From Gandjariella thermophila (lineage in GTDB: Bacteria; Actinomycetota; Actinomycetes; Mycobacteriales; Pseudonocardiaceae): a stretch of DNA of 64,000 bases. The notes beneath the pieces were generated by a model. The model saw nothing but the letters and a program-made list of their open reading frames with translations, searched no databases and had not been told where the DNA came from. The position numbers were made by a program, and so were the translations under genes. Every line of letters begins with the position of its first letter. Within the stretch, counting starts at the first letter, position 1. The DNA lies in NCBI RefSeq assembly GCF_005405885.1, contig NZ_BJFL01000023.1, forward strand, positions 35,316 through 99,315, read 5' to 3'. Positions 53,980 through 62,846 of this stretch are shown in pieces.

Positions 53980-55203
53980 TTAGAAGATCTCCGCGCAGTG
54001 CGGTGGCCGGTCGCCGGCGAACGCCCGCGTGGCGGCGGCCAGCGCGCCGGGTACCCGCTCCCGCACCCGCCCGGCCGCGGCGAGCGTGGCCAGCGTGGTG
54101 CCGCCGAGGTAGGCGGCACCCAGGTCGGCGACATCCAGGGCGAGGTCGGGGGCGCGGTCGGTGCGGGACACCTCGGCGCGGCCGTCGCCGTCCACCGCCA
54201 GTCGCCACCGCCCCGCGTTCCACGGGCAGAACTCGTCGGCGACCTCGAACACCAGGTCCACCGTCGCGGCGTAGCCGCGCAGCGCCAGCGCCCTGGGCAC
54301 ATCGACCGGACGCACCCACAGCGCGTCGGACACCCGCATGACTGCCGCCCGCGCGTTGGCCAGCAGGTGGACCAGCGGCTCGTCCACCGCGGCCACCTCC
54401 CAGCGCAGCTCGGCGATCAGGTCGACGTCGAGCAGGTACCGCCAGGTCGCCGCGTAACCGGCCGGGGTGGTGGCCACCATCTCGCGCACCCGTAGCTGGC
54501 CGTCGGGCCCGCGGTCGCCCCAGGCCGGCTTGGCCCGGTACACCGCGTAGCCCTCCGGATGCACCGCGAACCGGTAGCTGGTGCAGCCGTCCCGCAGGTA
54601 CTCCTCGTCGGCGAGTTGCGCGGCCCACGCGGCGGGAGAGCGGGTCAGGTGGCCCACCCGCCCCGCGGCCGCCTCGTCGTAGACCTTGGCCAGCAGCGGC
54701 AGGGCGTCCTCCCTGGACATCTCCCGCACCGGGGCCGGGCTGGTGGGCACGCCGGGGCGGAACGCGGCGCCGGCCGGCACGGCGAGCCGCGCGTGCCCGG
54801 CGGCCAGGCCGTAGCCGAACCGGCCGTAGATCTCGCTCTCGGAGGACCACAGCACCGCCACCGGCTCGCCGCCCGCCTCGTGCAGGGCGGTGAGCTGGGC
54901 CCGCATCAGTGCGGTGAGCACGCCGCGCCGCCGGTGCCCGGGTGCCACGGCGACCCCGGTCACCGCGGCGACCGGCTGCGGGCCCACCCCGGGCAGGGTC
55001 ATCGACCGGGTGCACACCTGGGCGGCACCGATCATCTCGCCGGCCTGGAACGCGCCGTGCGTGCGCTCCGGCTCGAACAGCGCCCGGCGCCGCTGCTCCA
55101 CCTCCGGGCGCCGGTCGGCGAGGAAGGCGGCGTTCTCCACCGCCTGGAACGCGTCGAACTCCTCGGCGGACAGCGTGCGTACGGTGAACTGCGGGTCGGC
55201 CAT
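53980..55203 (-). CDS. eis: Eis-like GNAT N-acetyltransferase
   Basis: A 407-residue protein with the Eis layout: two GNAT domains and a C-terminal SCP-like domain. The acetyl-CoA loop is in VTGVAVAPGHRRRGVLTALM (residues about 81-100), and the chain ends HCAEIF, a C-terminal Phe whose carboxylate acts as general base in Eis. Eis enzymes acetylate amines of aminoglycosides and proteins. ATG 55203 with an AGGA site 9-10 bases upstream; GTG 55227 is an alternative. Adjacent to the dehydrogenase gene on the same strand. Confidence 0.88.
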   Translation of the reverse strand: MADPQFTVRTLSAEEFDAFQAVENAAFLADRRPEVEQRRRALFEPERTHGAFQAGEMIGAAQVCTRSMTLPGVGPQPVAAVTGVAVAPGHRRRGVLTALMRAQLTALHEAGGEPVAVLWSSESEIYGRFGYGLAAGHARLAVPAGAAFRPGVPTSPAPVREMSREDALPLLAKVYDEAAAGRVGHLTRSPAAWAAQLADEEYLRDGCTSYRFAVHPEGYAVYRAKPAWGDRGPDGQLRVREMVATTPAGYAATWRYLLDVDLIAELRWEVAAVDEPLVHLLANARAAVMRVSDALWVRPVDVPRALALRGYAATVDLVFEVADEFCPWNAGRWRLAVDGDGRAEVSRTDRAPDLALDVADLGAAYLGGTTLATLAAAGRVRERVPGALAAATRAFAGDRPPHCAEIF

Positions 55204-55252
55204 GACGGCGTTCCTACTCCACGGCACTTCCCGTGGCGACCGGATTTCCCGA

Positions 55253-56173
55253 TCAGTCCCTGGGCACCACGTTGCGCAGGTCGCGGCCCTCGGCGAAGCG
55301 GCGGAGCTGGTCGGCCACGAACCGCCTCGCCCTCGGGTAGAAGGTGGCCGAGCCGCCCGCCACGTGCGGGGTGATCAGCACGTTCGCCGCGGACCACAGC
55401 GGGTGCTCGGCCGGTGGCGGCTCGGGGTCGGTGACGTCCAGCGCGACCCGCAGCCGGCCGCTGGCCGTCTCGGCGACCAGCGCCAGGGTGTCCACCGCGG
55501 TGCCGCGGCCGATGTTGACCACCAGCGCCTCGTCGGGCAGCAGGGCCAGTTCCTTGGCGCCGAGCAGGCCCCGGGTGTGGTCGGTGTCCGGCAGGATGCT
55601 GACCAGGATGTCGGCGTGCGGTAGCAGGTCGGGCAGTTCGGCGATGCCGTGCACGTGCTCGGCCGGTCGCCGGGCGCGGGCCACCCGGACGACCTCGGCC
55701 TCGCAGGCCCGCAGCCTGGTGTCCAGCGCGGCGCCGATGGAGCCGTAGCCGAGGATCAGCACCCGGCTGCCCGCCAGCGACCGGGTGAAGTGCGGCGCCC
55801 AGCGGTGCGCGTCCTGGTCCCGCACCCAGCGGGGCAGGTCGCGCTGGGCGGCCAGGATGAGCGCGAGCGCGTGCTCGGCCGCGCTGGCGTCGTGCAGCCC
55901 CCTGCCGTTGCACAGCACCACGTGCGGCGGCAGCAGCGGGAGCAGCCTCTCCACGCCCGCGGTCAGGCTCTGCGCCACCCGCAGCCCGGACATCTCGGCG
56001 AGCACGTCGGTGGTGTTCTGGCCGCCGGCGTAGGGCAGCACGTACATGGCGACGTCGGCCAGGTCGCGCGGCGGGTCGCCGGTGCCGTCCCAGGTGTCCA
56101 CCCGGAGCCCGGCCGGGAACCCGCCGAGGTCCTCGGCCGAGAACGGCACCAGGACGCGTGGCTTGTCCTGCAT
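55253..56173 (-). CDS. D-isomer 2-hydroxyacid dehydrogenase
   Basis: A 306-residue NAD(P)-dependent oxidoreductase. The Rossmann loop is VLILGYGSIGAALD near residues 138-151, then LVVNIGRGTAVD with the substrate Arg, ALDVTDPEPPPAEHP with the Glu, and LITPHVAGGS with the catalytic His. The length is near the usual 310-330. ATG 56173 is preceded by GGGGAGAG; an ATG four codons upstream is also possible. Substrate unknown; the family includes phosphoglycerate, glyoxylate and lactate dehydrogenases. Confidence 0.92.
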   Translation of the reverse strand: MQDKPRVLVPFSAEDLGGFPAGLRVDTWDGTGDPPRDLADVAMYVLPYAGGQNTTDVLAEMSGLRVAQSLTAGVERLLPLLPPHVVLCNGRGLHDASAAEHALALILAAQRDLPRWVRDQDAHRWAPHFTRSLAGSRVLILGYGSIGAALDTRLRACEAEVVRVARARRPAEHVHGIAELPDLLPHADILVSILPDTDHTRGLLGAKELALLPDEALVVNIGRGTAVDTLALVAETASGRLRVALDVTDPEPPPAEHPLWSAANVLITPHVAGGSATFYPRARRFVADQLRRFAEGRDLRNVVPRD

Positions 56174-56207
56174 CACTCTCCCCATCTTGTCGCGGGGCGC
56201 TGCCCGG

Positions 56208-56420
56208 TCAGCGTGCGGCGGGGTCGACGGGCGCGCCGGTGGTGGTGATTTGCTGGGTGGTGGCCCTGGCGGCGGGCCGCACCACGATGGTGAGCCCGGC
56301 GGCGAGCGCCAGCGACAGCGCGCTGACGGAGGCCGCCACGGAACTGGCCGCTCTGCTGCCGCCCCGCCGCTGACCTGGGCGAACATTCGGTACGTTTGTC
56401 CGCGACGTGTGCCGGAGCAC
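56208..56420 (-). CDS. Possible small membrane peptide
   Basis: A 70-residue frame with one membrane-like helix (VAASVSALSLALAAGLTIVV) followed by a Thr/Pro-rich tail and a basic N-terminus. GTG 56420 is a possible start, weakly supported. It lies in the gap between the dehydrogenase and APC transporter genes. Confidence 0.4.
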   Translation of the reverse strand: MLRHTSRTNVPNVRPGQRRGGSRAASSVAASVSALSLALAAGLTIVVRPAARATTQQITTTGAPVDPAAR

Positions 56421-56511
56421 CCTTCGCAAGGGGCTCTCGCTCTGCGAGCATGGGCCGCGCACGTCCGATGCGTGACCATGGTGGTCGTGCCGAGGAATCG
56501 AGGTCGTCGGG

Positions 56512-58455
56512 GTGTTCGACATCGTCAAGCGCCTGCTCGTCGGGCGCCCGCTGCGCAGTGAGCGGCTGGGTGAGACGCTGCTGCCGAAGTGGTTGGCGCT
56601 GCCGGTGTTCTGCAGCGACCCGATCTCGTCGGTCGCCTATGCCACCGAGCAGATCCTGCTCACCCTCGCGCTCGGCGGCGCGGGTTTCCTGTCGCTGTCC
56701 GCCCCGGTCGCCGCCGCGGTCGCGCTGGTGCTGATCATCGTCGTCGCCTCGTACCGGCAGACCTGCTACGCCTACCCCAGCGGCGGCGGCGCCTTCGTGG
56801 TCAGCAAGGAGAACCTGGGCGAGTCCGCGTCGCTGACCGCGGCGGCCGCGCTGCTGGTCGACTACGTGATGACGGTCGCCGTGTCCGTGGTGGCCGGCGT
56901 GGTGGCGATCACCTCGGCGGTCCGGTCGTGGGCGCCGCATGCGGTTGCCATCTCGGTCGGCTTCGTCCTTCTCATCGCGCTGGCGAACCTGCGCGGCGTC
57001 AAGGAGTCCGGCAAGGCGTTCGCCATCCCGACCTACGGCTTCATCGGCCTGACCTACCTGATGTTCCTGGTCGCCGGCGCGCGCGCCGCGTTCGGCGACG
57101 GCGTGCCGCCGGCCGAGTCGGCGTCCCAGCCGCTGCCGGCCACCGTGCACGCCAGCACCGTGGCGGTGGTGGCGCTGCTGCTCCGCGCGTTCGCCTCCGG
57201 GTCGACCGCGCTCACCGGCGTCGAGGCGATCAGCAACGGCGTGCCGGCGTTCCGCAAACCCAAGTCGCACAACGCGGCGGCAACGCTGGCGATGATGGGC
57301 GCGATCTCGGTAACCATGTTCGGCGGGATCACGTTCCTCGCCATCAAACTCCAGGCGCGCGCCGAGCCGGACGGCAACCCCTCGGTGATCTCGCAGCTCG
57401 CCAGCAGCGTGTTCGGCGGCACCTCGGCACTGTTCTACCTCTACCAGGCGGCCACCGCCGCCATCCTGATCCTCGCGGCGAACACCGCGTTCAACGGCTT
57501 CCCGGTACTCGCCTCGATTCTGGCCAAGAACCGCTACCTGCCCCGGCAGCTGCACAACCGGGGCGACCGGCTGGTGTTCAGCAACGGCATCCTGCTGCTC
57601 GCCGTGGCCGCCGTGCTGCTGATCATCGGTTTCGACGCGAACATCGACCGGCTCATCCAGCTCTACATCATCGGCGTGTTCACCAGCTTCACGCTCAGCC
57701 AGTTCGGCATGGTGCGGCACTGGAGCCGCGAACTGGACTCGGTCGACGACCCGAGCCGGCGCCGGCGGATCCGCGCCTCCCAGGTGGTCAACGCGGTCGG
57801 CGGCGTGGTCACCTCGGTGGTGCTGGTCATCGTGTTCGCCACCAAGGTGGAGCACGGGGCGTGGCTGGCGGTGGCCGCGATGATCGTGCTGTTCGTGGTG
57901 ATGCGCAGCATCAGCCGGTACTACCAGCGGGTCGAGGCCGAGGTCGCGTCGGAGGGCGGCACCCCCACGCTGCCGCCACGGGTGCACGCGATCGTGCTGG
58001 TCTCCCGGCTGCACAAGCCCGCCCTGCGGGCGCTCGCGTTCGCCAAGGCCACCCGGCCCGACCAGCTCGAGGCGGTCACCGTGGCCGCCGACGAGGAGGA
58101 GACCCGGGCGCTGCAGCAGGAGTGGGAGGGGCGCGGCATCCAGACCCCGCTGATCGTGCTCAGCTCGCCGTACCGGGACGTGGGCCGGCCGATCGTCGAC
58201 CACGTCAACCGGCTGCGCCGGGAGGACCCGCGCGGCCTGGTCAGCGTGTTCATCCCGGAGTACGTGGTGCCCCGGTGGTGGCAGAACCTGCTGCACAACC
58301 AGAGCGCCTTCCGGCTCAAGGCCCGGCTGCTGTTCACCCGCGGCGTGGTCGTGGTCAACGTCCCGTACCACATCGGCCGCGGCGAGCAGGGCTGGCTCAC
58401 CGCCGGTGAACCCGCCGAGGCCGGCGAACCCCGTAAACCCGCAAAGGCCACCTGA
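56512..58455 (+). CDS. APC superfamily amino-acid/cation permease
   Basis: A 647-residue membrane protein with about 12 helices in the first 450 residues (CSDPISSVAYATEQILLTLALGG, YPSGGGAFVVSKENLGESAS at the start of the substrate pocket, ALTGVEAISNGVPAF) and a soluble C-terminal domain of about 150 residues (HAIVLVSRLHKPALRALAFA, a USP-like fold), as in bacterial APC transporters of the type found beside trk/ceo genes. GTG start at 56512. Substrate not deducible. Confidence 0.9.
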   Translation: MFDIVKRLLVGRPLRSERLGETLLPKWLALPVFCSDPISSVAYATEQILLTLALGGAGFLSLSAPVAAAVALVLIIVVASYRQTCYAYPSGGGAFVVSKENLGESASLTAAAALLVDYVMTVAVSVVAGVVAITSAVRSWAPHAVAISVGFVLLIALANLRGVKESGKAFAIPTYGFIGLTYLMFLVAGARAAFGDGVPPAESASQPLPATVHASTVAVVALLLRAFASGSTALTGVEAISNGVPAFRKPKSHNAAATLAMMGAISVTMFGGITFLAIKLQARAEPDGNPSVISQLASSVFGGTSALFYLYQAATAAILILAANTAFNGFPVLASILAKNRYLPRQLHNRGDRLVFSNGILLLAVAAVLLIIGFDANIDRLIQLYIIGVFTSFTLSQFGMVRHWSRELDSVDDPSRRRRIRASQVVNAVGGVVTSVVLVIVFATKVEHGAWLAVAAMIVLFVVMRSISRYYQRVEAEVASEGGTPTLPPRVHAIVLVSRLHKPALRALAFAKATRPDQLEAVTVAADEEETRALQQEWEGRGIQTPLIVLSSPYRDVGRPIVDHVNRLRREDPRGLVSVFIPEYVVPRWWQNLLHNQSAFRLKARLLFTRGVVVVNVPYHIGRGEQGWLTAGEPAEAGEPRKPAKAT

Positions 58456-58475
58456 CCGGCCACCTGCCCATCCCC

Positions 58476-58661
58476 GTGACCGCGGTGGTGATCGCCGCCA
58501 TCCTGGTCACCGTCATGCCGGGCTTCGCGGCACCCGTTCTCGGGCATCTGCCGGCGCAGCTGCTGGTCCTCGGGTCCCTGTTGCGGGCCGCTGGCGTCGC
58601 TCGGCCCGCACAGCGGACCCAGGTGTCCTTCGCTTCCCGGCATAAGGGACCGTGTGGGTGA
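58476..58661 (+). CDS. Possible 61-residue membrane peptide
   Basis: A GTG frame encodes TAVVIAAILVTVMPGFAAPVLG, a membrane-like helix, then a polar tail. It lies 20 bases after the APC permease stop with no clear ribosome binding site. It could be a remnant. Confidence 0.3.
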   Translation: MTAVVIAAILVTVMPGFAAPVLGHLPAQLLVLGSLLRAAGVARPAQRTQVSFASRHKGPCG

Positions 58662-58711
58662 ACACCTGGCGTCGTCGGCGCCCTGCACGGGCGCCGTGGG
58701 AGGTATGTCCG

Positions 58712-59440
58712 ATGTCCGATCCGCAGCAGTCCGGCAAGTCAGCAGGCGAGGAGGGCTCCGGCCAGGACCAGGCGAAGCCGCAGCATCAGGGCGAGTCCGG
58801 CGAGGGCGCCACGCAACCGGCCGGCACCTCCGCGGCGCCGGAGACCGAAGTCCGGGCCTCCCACAGCGAGCAGCCCCAGAGCGGTACCGAGCAGGCACAG
58901 GCCACCGCCGAGCGGCCGCGGGCGGACGCCGAGGCGGCGCGGGCGGGGATCGAGCAGACCGAGGCACGGCAGGCCGAAACCGGGTCCACCGACGTCACCG
59001 GTACCTCGGAGACCCAACGGAGGGCGCGCTGGCAGGGTTTGCTGATCGGGGTCGGCGGCGGCGCTCTGGTCGGGCTGATCGTCGTCCTGGCCCTCGGCGC
59101 GTTCGTCTGGCCGGGTTTCCTCAGCGGACCGGGCAAGCCCGACGGCAAGGCCTCCGCCGCAACGGCGGCGCTGGCCAGCAAGAACGCCGACGAATTGGAG
59201 AAGGTGTCCTGCCACGGCCCGGACGGCAAGTCGACCGCGCAGATTCCGGCGCAGGCCATGCAGATGATCCAGTCCGTCAAGCCGGCGGGCCCGACGCAGC
59301 AGTTGCTGGACACCGAGGCGGTGGCACCCGTCGACATCACGCTCAGCGCGCAGGGCCAGACCCAGAACGTGCCCGCCGAGGTGGTGCTCGGCGTCACCAA
59401 GGGCCAGTGGTGCCTGAAGGGCATCTCGCAGCGGCAGTAA
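58712..59440 (+). CDS. Single-pass membrane protein with disordered N-terminus
   Basis: A 242-residue protein. The first 105 residues are Gln/Glu/Ala-rich and disordered (cytoplasmic); a helix near residues 112-135 (LLIGVGGGALVGLIVVLALGAFVW) crosses the membrane; the outside domain of about 100 residues has a strand/helix pattern and two cysteines (VSCHGPDGK and QWCLKG) that could form a disulfide. This resembles actinobacterial DUF4878/DUF4333-like membrane lipid-related proteins, but I do not identify it. ATG 58712 with GGGAGG 8 bases upstream. Confidence 0.75.
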   Translation: MSDPQQSGKSAGEEGSGQDQAKPQHQGESGEGATQPAGTSAAPETEVRASHSEQPQSGTEQAQATAERPRADAEAARAGIEQTEARQAETGSTDVTGTSETQRRARWQGLLIGVGGGALVGLIVVLALGAFVWPGFLSGPGKPDGKASAATAALASKNADELEKVSCHGPDGKSTAQIPAQAMQMIQSVKPAGPTQQLLDTEAVAPVDITLSAQGQTQNVPAEVVLGVTKGQWCLKGISQRQ

Positions 59441-59792
59441 CCCGGCACAGCAGGCGGCTGCGTTTCCTCCGGGGAAGCGCGGCCGATGCGCCCCCCGGTT
59501 GCCGGCCGACCCGTCCGTGCCGGTCGTTCGACGCGAACCGTCCACTGTGGAGGTTGAGCCGCCCCGCTGCTGGAAGATCGGGCCGGACACGCGTCGGCGG
59601 ACCGGCCGCGTCTGCCTTCGGGCCGCGCCGACTCGCACCCGGCACTCACCACCTCGTCGGCACACGACCCGACCACCCCGCTCGGCGCGCACCACCGCGT
59701 CAACCCAGCGACGTGCGCCCTGTGCCCGGAGGACGAACGACCCAGGTAACCGGGCTGGCGCAAGCGGAGCATCGGCTGGGGGAGGGATCCCC
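59441..59792. other. Intergenic region, nothing recognised
   Basis: Some 350 bases between the membrane protein gene and the broken SDR gene. Arg/Pro-rich frames only; no RNA, repeat or gene seen. Confidence 0.4.
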
Positions 59793-60554
59793 ATGGGTCA
59801 GCTCAACGGGAAGGTCGCCGTCGTCACCGGCGGTTCCGAGGGCATTGGCGCGGCCACCGCCCGGCGCTTCGCCGCCGAAGGGCGACCGTGTTCGTCACCG
59901 GCCGACGTCAGGCCGAGTTGGACACCACGGTGAACGAGATCAGCGCACAGCACGACGGCGGAGAAGCCATCGCGGTACGAAGCGACGTGTCCGTACTCGA
60001 GGACCTCGACCGCCTTTACGCTCGGGTCAAGGACGACAGCGGCCGCATCGATGTGCTGTTCCCGAACGTGGGTGTCGCCGAGGTCGCCCGGCTGGGAGAC
60101 ATCACGGAGGAACACTTCGACCGCGTCTTCGGTATCAACGTCAAGGGACTGTTGTTCACCGTCCAGAAGGCGCTGCCCTTGCTCGTGGATGGAGCGTCGA
60201 TCATCCTGCCTGCCTCCGTCGCCGCGTCCAAGGACGTCGAGGCGACGAGTGTCTACAACGCCACCAAGGCCGCCATCCGCGGCTTCGCCCGCACCTGGGC
60301 CGCCGAGCTTGCGGGTCGCCGTATCCGGGTCAACGCGATCAGCCCAGGCCAGGTCGAGACGCCCGGTCTTGCCGCGGTCGCGGGCGAACCAACAGGCCAC
60401 GGAGCTCAGGAACACCCCGTTGGCCGGCATTCCCCTGGCGCGGACGGGTGACCCTGACGAGGTGGCCGCGGCCGCGGTCTTCCTGGCCACCGATGCCAGC
60501 GGTTTCACCACCGGCGCCGAACTCTTCGTGGACGGAGGCTTCGCCCAGGTCTGA
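59793..60554 (+). pseudogene. SDR-family oxidoreductase broken by two frameshifts
   Basis: The first 30 codons (GQLNGKVAVVTGGSEGIGAATARRFAAEG) are a normal short-chain dehydrogenase start with the TGGSEGIG nucleotide loop and a good GGAGGG site. A shift near 59883 moves the frame; the next segment runs through the NVGVAE, ASIILPASVAASKDVEATSVYNATKAA (Ser, Tyr, Lys active site) region. Near 60385 a second shift leads to RTGDPDEVAAAAVFLATDASGFTTGAELFVDGG and the stop. All domains are present if the frames are joined, so it is either recently inactivated or contains two base errors. Confidence 0.78.
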
Positions 60555-60620
60555 GTGTTCGTGCTGTACGCGACCCAGGATCTCCACGTCGGCGCTGTGG
60601 GATACGGCGCGCTGGTCGCG
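60555..60620 (+). pseudogene. Short MFS-like remnant
   Basis: Just after the SDR stop a frame reads FVLYATQDLHVGAVGYGALVA, which resembles the loop and helix of MFS permeases (ALYA-x-D-x-L-x-L-G-AAGYG-LL-A). Nothing follows. Low-confidence relic. Confidence 0.35.
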
Positions 60621-60696
60621 TGCTGTCCTTACCCATCGCGGACAGCGCCACCGGATTTCCGCGACAACCTCTGTCCGCAAGAGTTCCGGCGGAATG

Positions 60697-60728
60697 CGCC
60701 CCACCGCACGGGGGAATACGGTGGGGCG
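60697..60728 (-). terminator. Hairpin terminator of Rpf gene 1
   Basis: A perfect 10-bp stem (60697-60706 with 60719-60728, loop 12) downstream of the Rpf-LysM gene. The same element follows the second Rpf gene at 62180. Confidence 0.7.
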
Positions 60729-60749
60729 CTTCCACCGGCCTCCAGCAGC

Positions 60750-61388
60750 TCACCCGACGGTGATCTGCTGCCCGATCAGGATCAGGTCGGCGTTCGGGAT
60801 GTGGTTCAGCTGCTGGAGCTGCACCCAACCGCCCGGCACGTGGAACTTCTGCGCGATCCCCCACAGGGTGTCGCCGGCGACGACGGTGTACTCGCCCCTC
60901 GGGCCCGACCCGCTGGGAGCGGGCGCATGCGGGGCAGGGGCCGACGCCGGGGTGGTGGCCACGACCGGGGCAGTTCCGCCGGGCTTGGCGAAGTTGCTGA
61001 ACTGCGATGGTCCGGGGCCGGGCTTGCACTGCCACGGCCTGGCACCCTGGCGGGCGTAGATCCGGTCCGCGACGATCTGCTGCTGCCATGGTGCGGCCTT
61101 GTCCGCGGTCGGGGCGAACTGGCCGCCGCCGTTGGCCAGCCAGGTCTTGGTCACGATCTGGAACAGGCCGGCCGGGCGGCCCGCCTGCACTCCCGCCGCG
61201 GTGTTGTTGACGGCCCGGGGGTTGCCGCCGCTTTCGCACCTGACGAGTCCGGCCTGGCCGGGGAAGGCGTTGGCGGTACCGGCTCCGGCGATGGCGAGAC
61301 CACCGACGGTGGCTCCTGCGAGAATCGCGGTCGCACTGGTTCGCTGGAAAATGGTCTTCGTCTTGCTTGGCTTGCTGTGACGTCCCAC
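60750..61388 (-). CDS. Secreted Rpf-domain transglycosylase with LysM domain
   Basis: A 212-residue secreted protein. Signal peptide with cleavage after TANA (residue 41); Rpf-type lysozyme-like domain with catalytic Glu52 in CESGGN, the segment AGLFQIVTKTWLANGGG and the Cys51/Cys123 pair (WQCKPG); a Pro/Ala linker; and a C-terminal LysM (YTVVAGDTLWGIAQKFHVPG onward) binding peptidoglycan. It should cleave septal or cell-wall glycan and promote resuscitation. GTG 61388 chosen: the second Rpf gene starts at the same codon position (TTG), whereas the upstream GTG is not conserved in frame. Preceded by a shared promoter and leader. Confidence 0.88.
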   Translation of the reverse strand: MGRHSKPSKTKTIFQRTSATAILAGATVGGLAIAGAGTANAFPGQAGLVRCESGGNPRAVNNTAAGVQAGRPAGLFQIVTKTWLANGGGQFAPTADKAAPWQQQIVADRIYARQGARPWQCKPGPGPSQFSNFAKPGGTAPVVATTPASAPAPHAPAPSGSGPRGEYTVVAGDTLWGIAQKFHVPGGWVQLQQLNHIPNADLILIGQQITVG

Positions 61389-61445
61389 GTTTCGCGGGTT
61401 CCTTTCAGTCACACCGCCTTGCCACTGGCAGCACAGAATCCCTCG

Positions 61446-61464
61446 TGGCAGTCGAGTACTGCCA
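61446..61464 (-). promoter_or_regulatory. Conserved leader hairpin, Rpf gene 1
   Basis: TGGCAGT and ACTGCCA (minus strand) with a 5-base loop, in the leader. The second Rpf leader has CGGCAGT with ACTGCCG at the same place: T-A changed to C-G, a compensatory pair. Confidence 0.55.
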
Positions 61465-61551
61465 AGATCGAAACTGCTATCAGTGACGTTCGGGGTGGCC
61501 CGCGGCCGCTGATCCTCGGGGTAGATCGCAGGTCACCGCAGGGGTGCGAGC

Positions 61552-61581
61552 ACATTACGAAACGGCCACGGTGAAAGTCAA
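61552..61581 (-). promoter_or_regulatory. Promoter of Rpf gene 1
   Basis: Minus-strand TTGACT (61576-61581) and TAATGT (61552-61557), 18 bases apart. The same boxes and spacer occur before Rpf gene 2. Confidence 0.7.
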
Positions 61582-61588
61582 CGAACCG

Positions 61589-61604
61589 AGTGACGAGGAC
61601 CACA
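61589..61604 (-). promoter_or_regulatory. Crp-like site, Rpf gene 1
   Basis: TGTGG-TCCTCG-TCACT fits TGTGA-N6-TCACA, centred about 18 bases upstream of the -35 box. The second Rpf promoter has the same site. Mycobacterial rpfA is known to be Crp-dependent. Confidence 0.45.
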
Positions 61605-62179
61605 GATCAGTAATTCCGCGCATTGATCGAGTGCGCATTGCGTTGATCTCAGACGGGTCCTGGAGAGATGTGTGGCGCCCTCGGAAGACGGGGTCTGCCA
61701 ACGAAGTGAGTTGTTGTTGACCACGGCGCAGGGGCCCCCGGCTCCGGGGCCTCCGAGGACAAGAACGGAAGAACCCGGCGACCGAGCCCACCGACGCCAT
61801 GCCGGCCACGCTGCGCGAGGCGCACGACCTGACAGATCGAAGGTCGGACTCCTGGACGGCCGACCAACGCGCGGTGAGGCACTGCACGGCGAGATCGCGG
61901 AGGTGGACCGGTTCCACCATCACGAGACCCTCTACCGCGCGAACGCGAAGCGAGAGCACTGGATCGAGGCGCCGCCTGCATGTTCGGCCACGGTGGCTCC
62001 GCGACGCCTCACTGTTCCCCTCGGTTGGCGGACCGAGCTGCATGGAACCGGCACGGCGAGGGCACCTGAAACAGGCCGGCCGCTCCGGAAACCATCGAGG
62101 CGGGTCTTCGGTCCGCTGACCTGGCACCGGACGCGACGGGTCACCTCAAACAGTCCGTCCGGATACTTCCGGCGGAATG
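61605..62179. other. Spacer between the Rpf genes
   Basis: About 570 bases with no recognised gene. It lies between the promoter of Rpf gene 1 and the terminator of Rpf gene 2; frames here are short and without ribosome binding sites. Probably decayed sequence. Confidence 0.4.
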
Positions 62180-62210
62180 CGCCCCACCGCACAGGGAATA
62201 CGGCGGGGCG
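62180..62210 (-). terminator. Hairpin terminator of Rpf gene 2
   Basis: Stem 62180-62189 with 62201-62210, one G-U pair in RNA, near copy of the hairpin at 60697. Confidence 0.65.
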
Positions 62211-62231
62211 CTTCCACCGGCCTTCGACAGG

Positions 62232-62642
62232 TCACCTGCCGAAGTTGGCGAACGTCGATGGTCCGGGGCCGGGCTTGCACTGCCACGGCCTGGCACCCTG
62301 GCGGGCGTAGATCCGGTCCGCGACGATCTGCTGTTGCCATGGTGCGGCCTTGTCCGCGGTCGGGGCGAACTGGCCGCCGCCGTTGGCCAGCCAGGTTTTG
62401 GTCACGATCTGGAACAGGCCGGCCGGGCGGCCCGCCTGCACTCCCGCCGCGGTGTTGTTGACGGCCTTGGGGTTGCCGCCGCTTTCGCACCTGACGAGTC
62501 CGGCCTGGCCGGGGAAGGCGTTGGCGGTACCGGCTTCGGCGATGGCGAGACCACCGAAAATGATCCCTGCGATAGCGGCTGTCGCGCCGGTTCGCTGGAG
62601 AATGGTTTTCGTCTTGCCGGGGTTGTTGCTGTGACGTCCCAA
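62232..62642 (-). CDS. Secreted Rpf-domain protein without LysM
   Basis: A 136-residue secreted protein that starts with TTG 62642. Signal peptide (GRHSNNPGKTKTILQRTG then a hydrophobic run, cleavage after TANA) and an Rpf-type domain with catalytic Glu in CESGGNPKAVNN, nearly identical over its length to the gene at 60750. It ends just after the domain (GPGPSTFANFGR), where the other continues into linker and LysM. The two genes, with promoters, leaders and terminators, are a tandem duplication; this copy lost the LysM part, or the other gained it. Confidence 0.85.
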   Translation of the reverse strand: MGRHSNNPGKTKTILQRTGATAAIAGIIFGGLAIAEAGTANAFPGQAGLVRCESGGNPKAVNNTAAGVQAGRPAGLFQIVTKTWLANGGGQFAPTADKAAPWQQQIVADRIYARQGARPWQCKPGPGPSTFANFGR

Positions 62643-62701
62643 CGTCTTGCGGGGTTCCTTTCAGTCACACCCGCCTGTGCCGCTGGCAGCGCAGGACCCG
62701 T

Positions 62702-62726
62702 CTCGGCAGTGGGGGGGACTGCCGAG
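62702..62726 (-). promoter_or_regulatory. Conserved leader hairpin, Rpf gene 2
   Basis: Perfect 9-bp stem CTCGGCAGT / ACTGCCGAG with a 7-base loop, in the leader, corresponding to the hairpin at 61446. Confidence 0.55.
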
Positions 62727-62812
62727 AGCGGAATTGCTGCCAGAAGCTGCTCGGGGTGGTCCGCGGCCGCTGATCCTCGGGGCAGATCGCAGGTCACCGC
62801 AGGAACGCGGGA

Positions 62813-62842
62813 ACATTACGAACCGGACACGGTGAAAGTCAA
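62813..62842 (-). promoter_or_regulatory. Promoter of Rpf gene 2
   Basis: TTGACT (62837-62842), 18 bases, TAATGT (62813-62818) on the minus strand, as in Rpf gene 1. Confidence 0.7.
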
Positions 62843-62846
62843 TGCG

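Noticed and set aside
61410..61640. ydaO (c-di-AMP) riboswitch before the Rpf gene
   Set aside because: I looked for its conserved sequence on the minus strand and could not match it; only a conserved hairpin is claimed.
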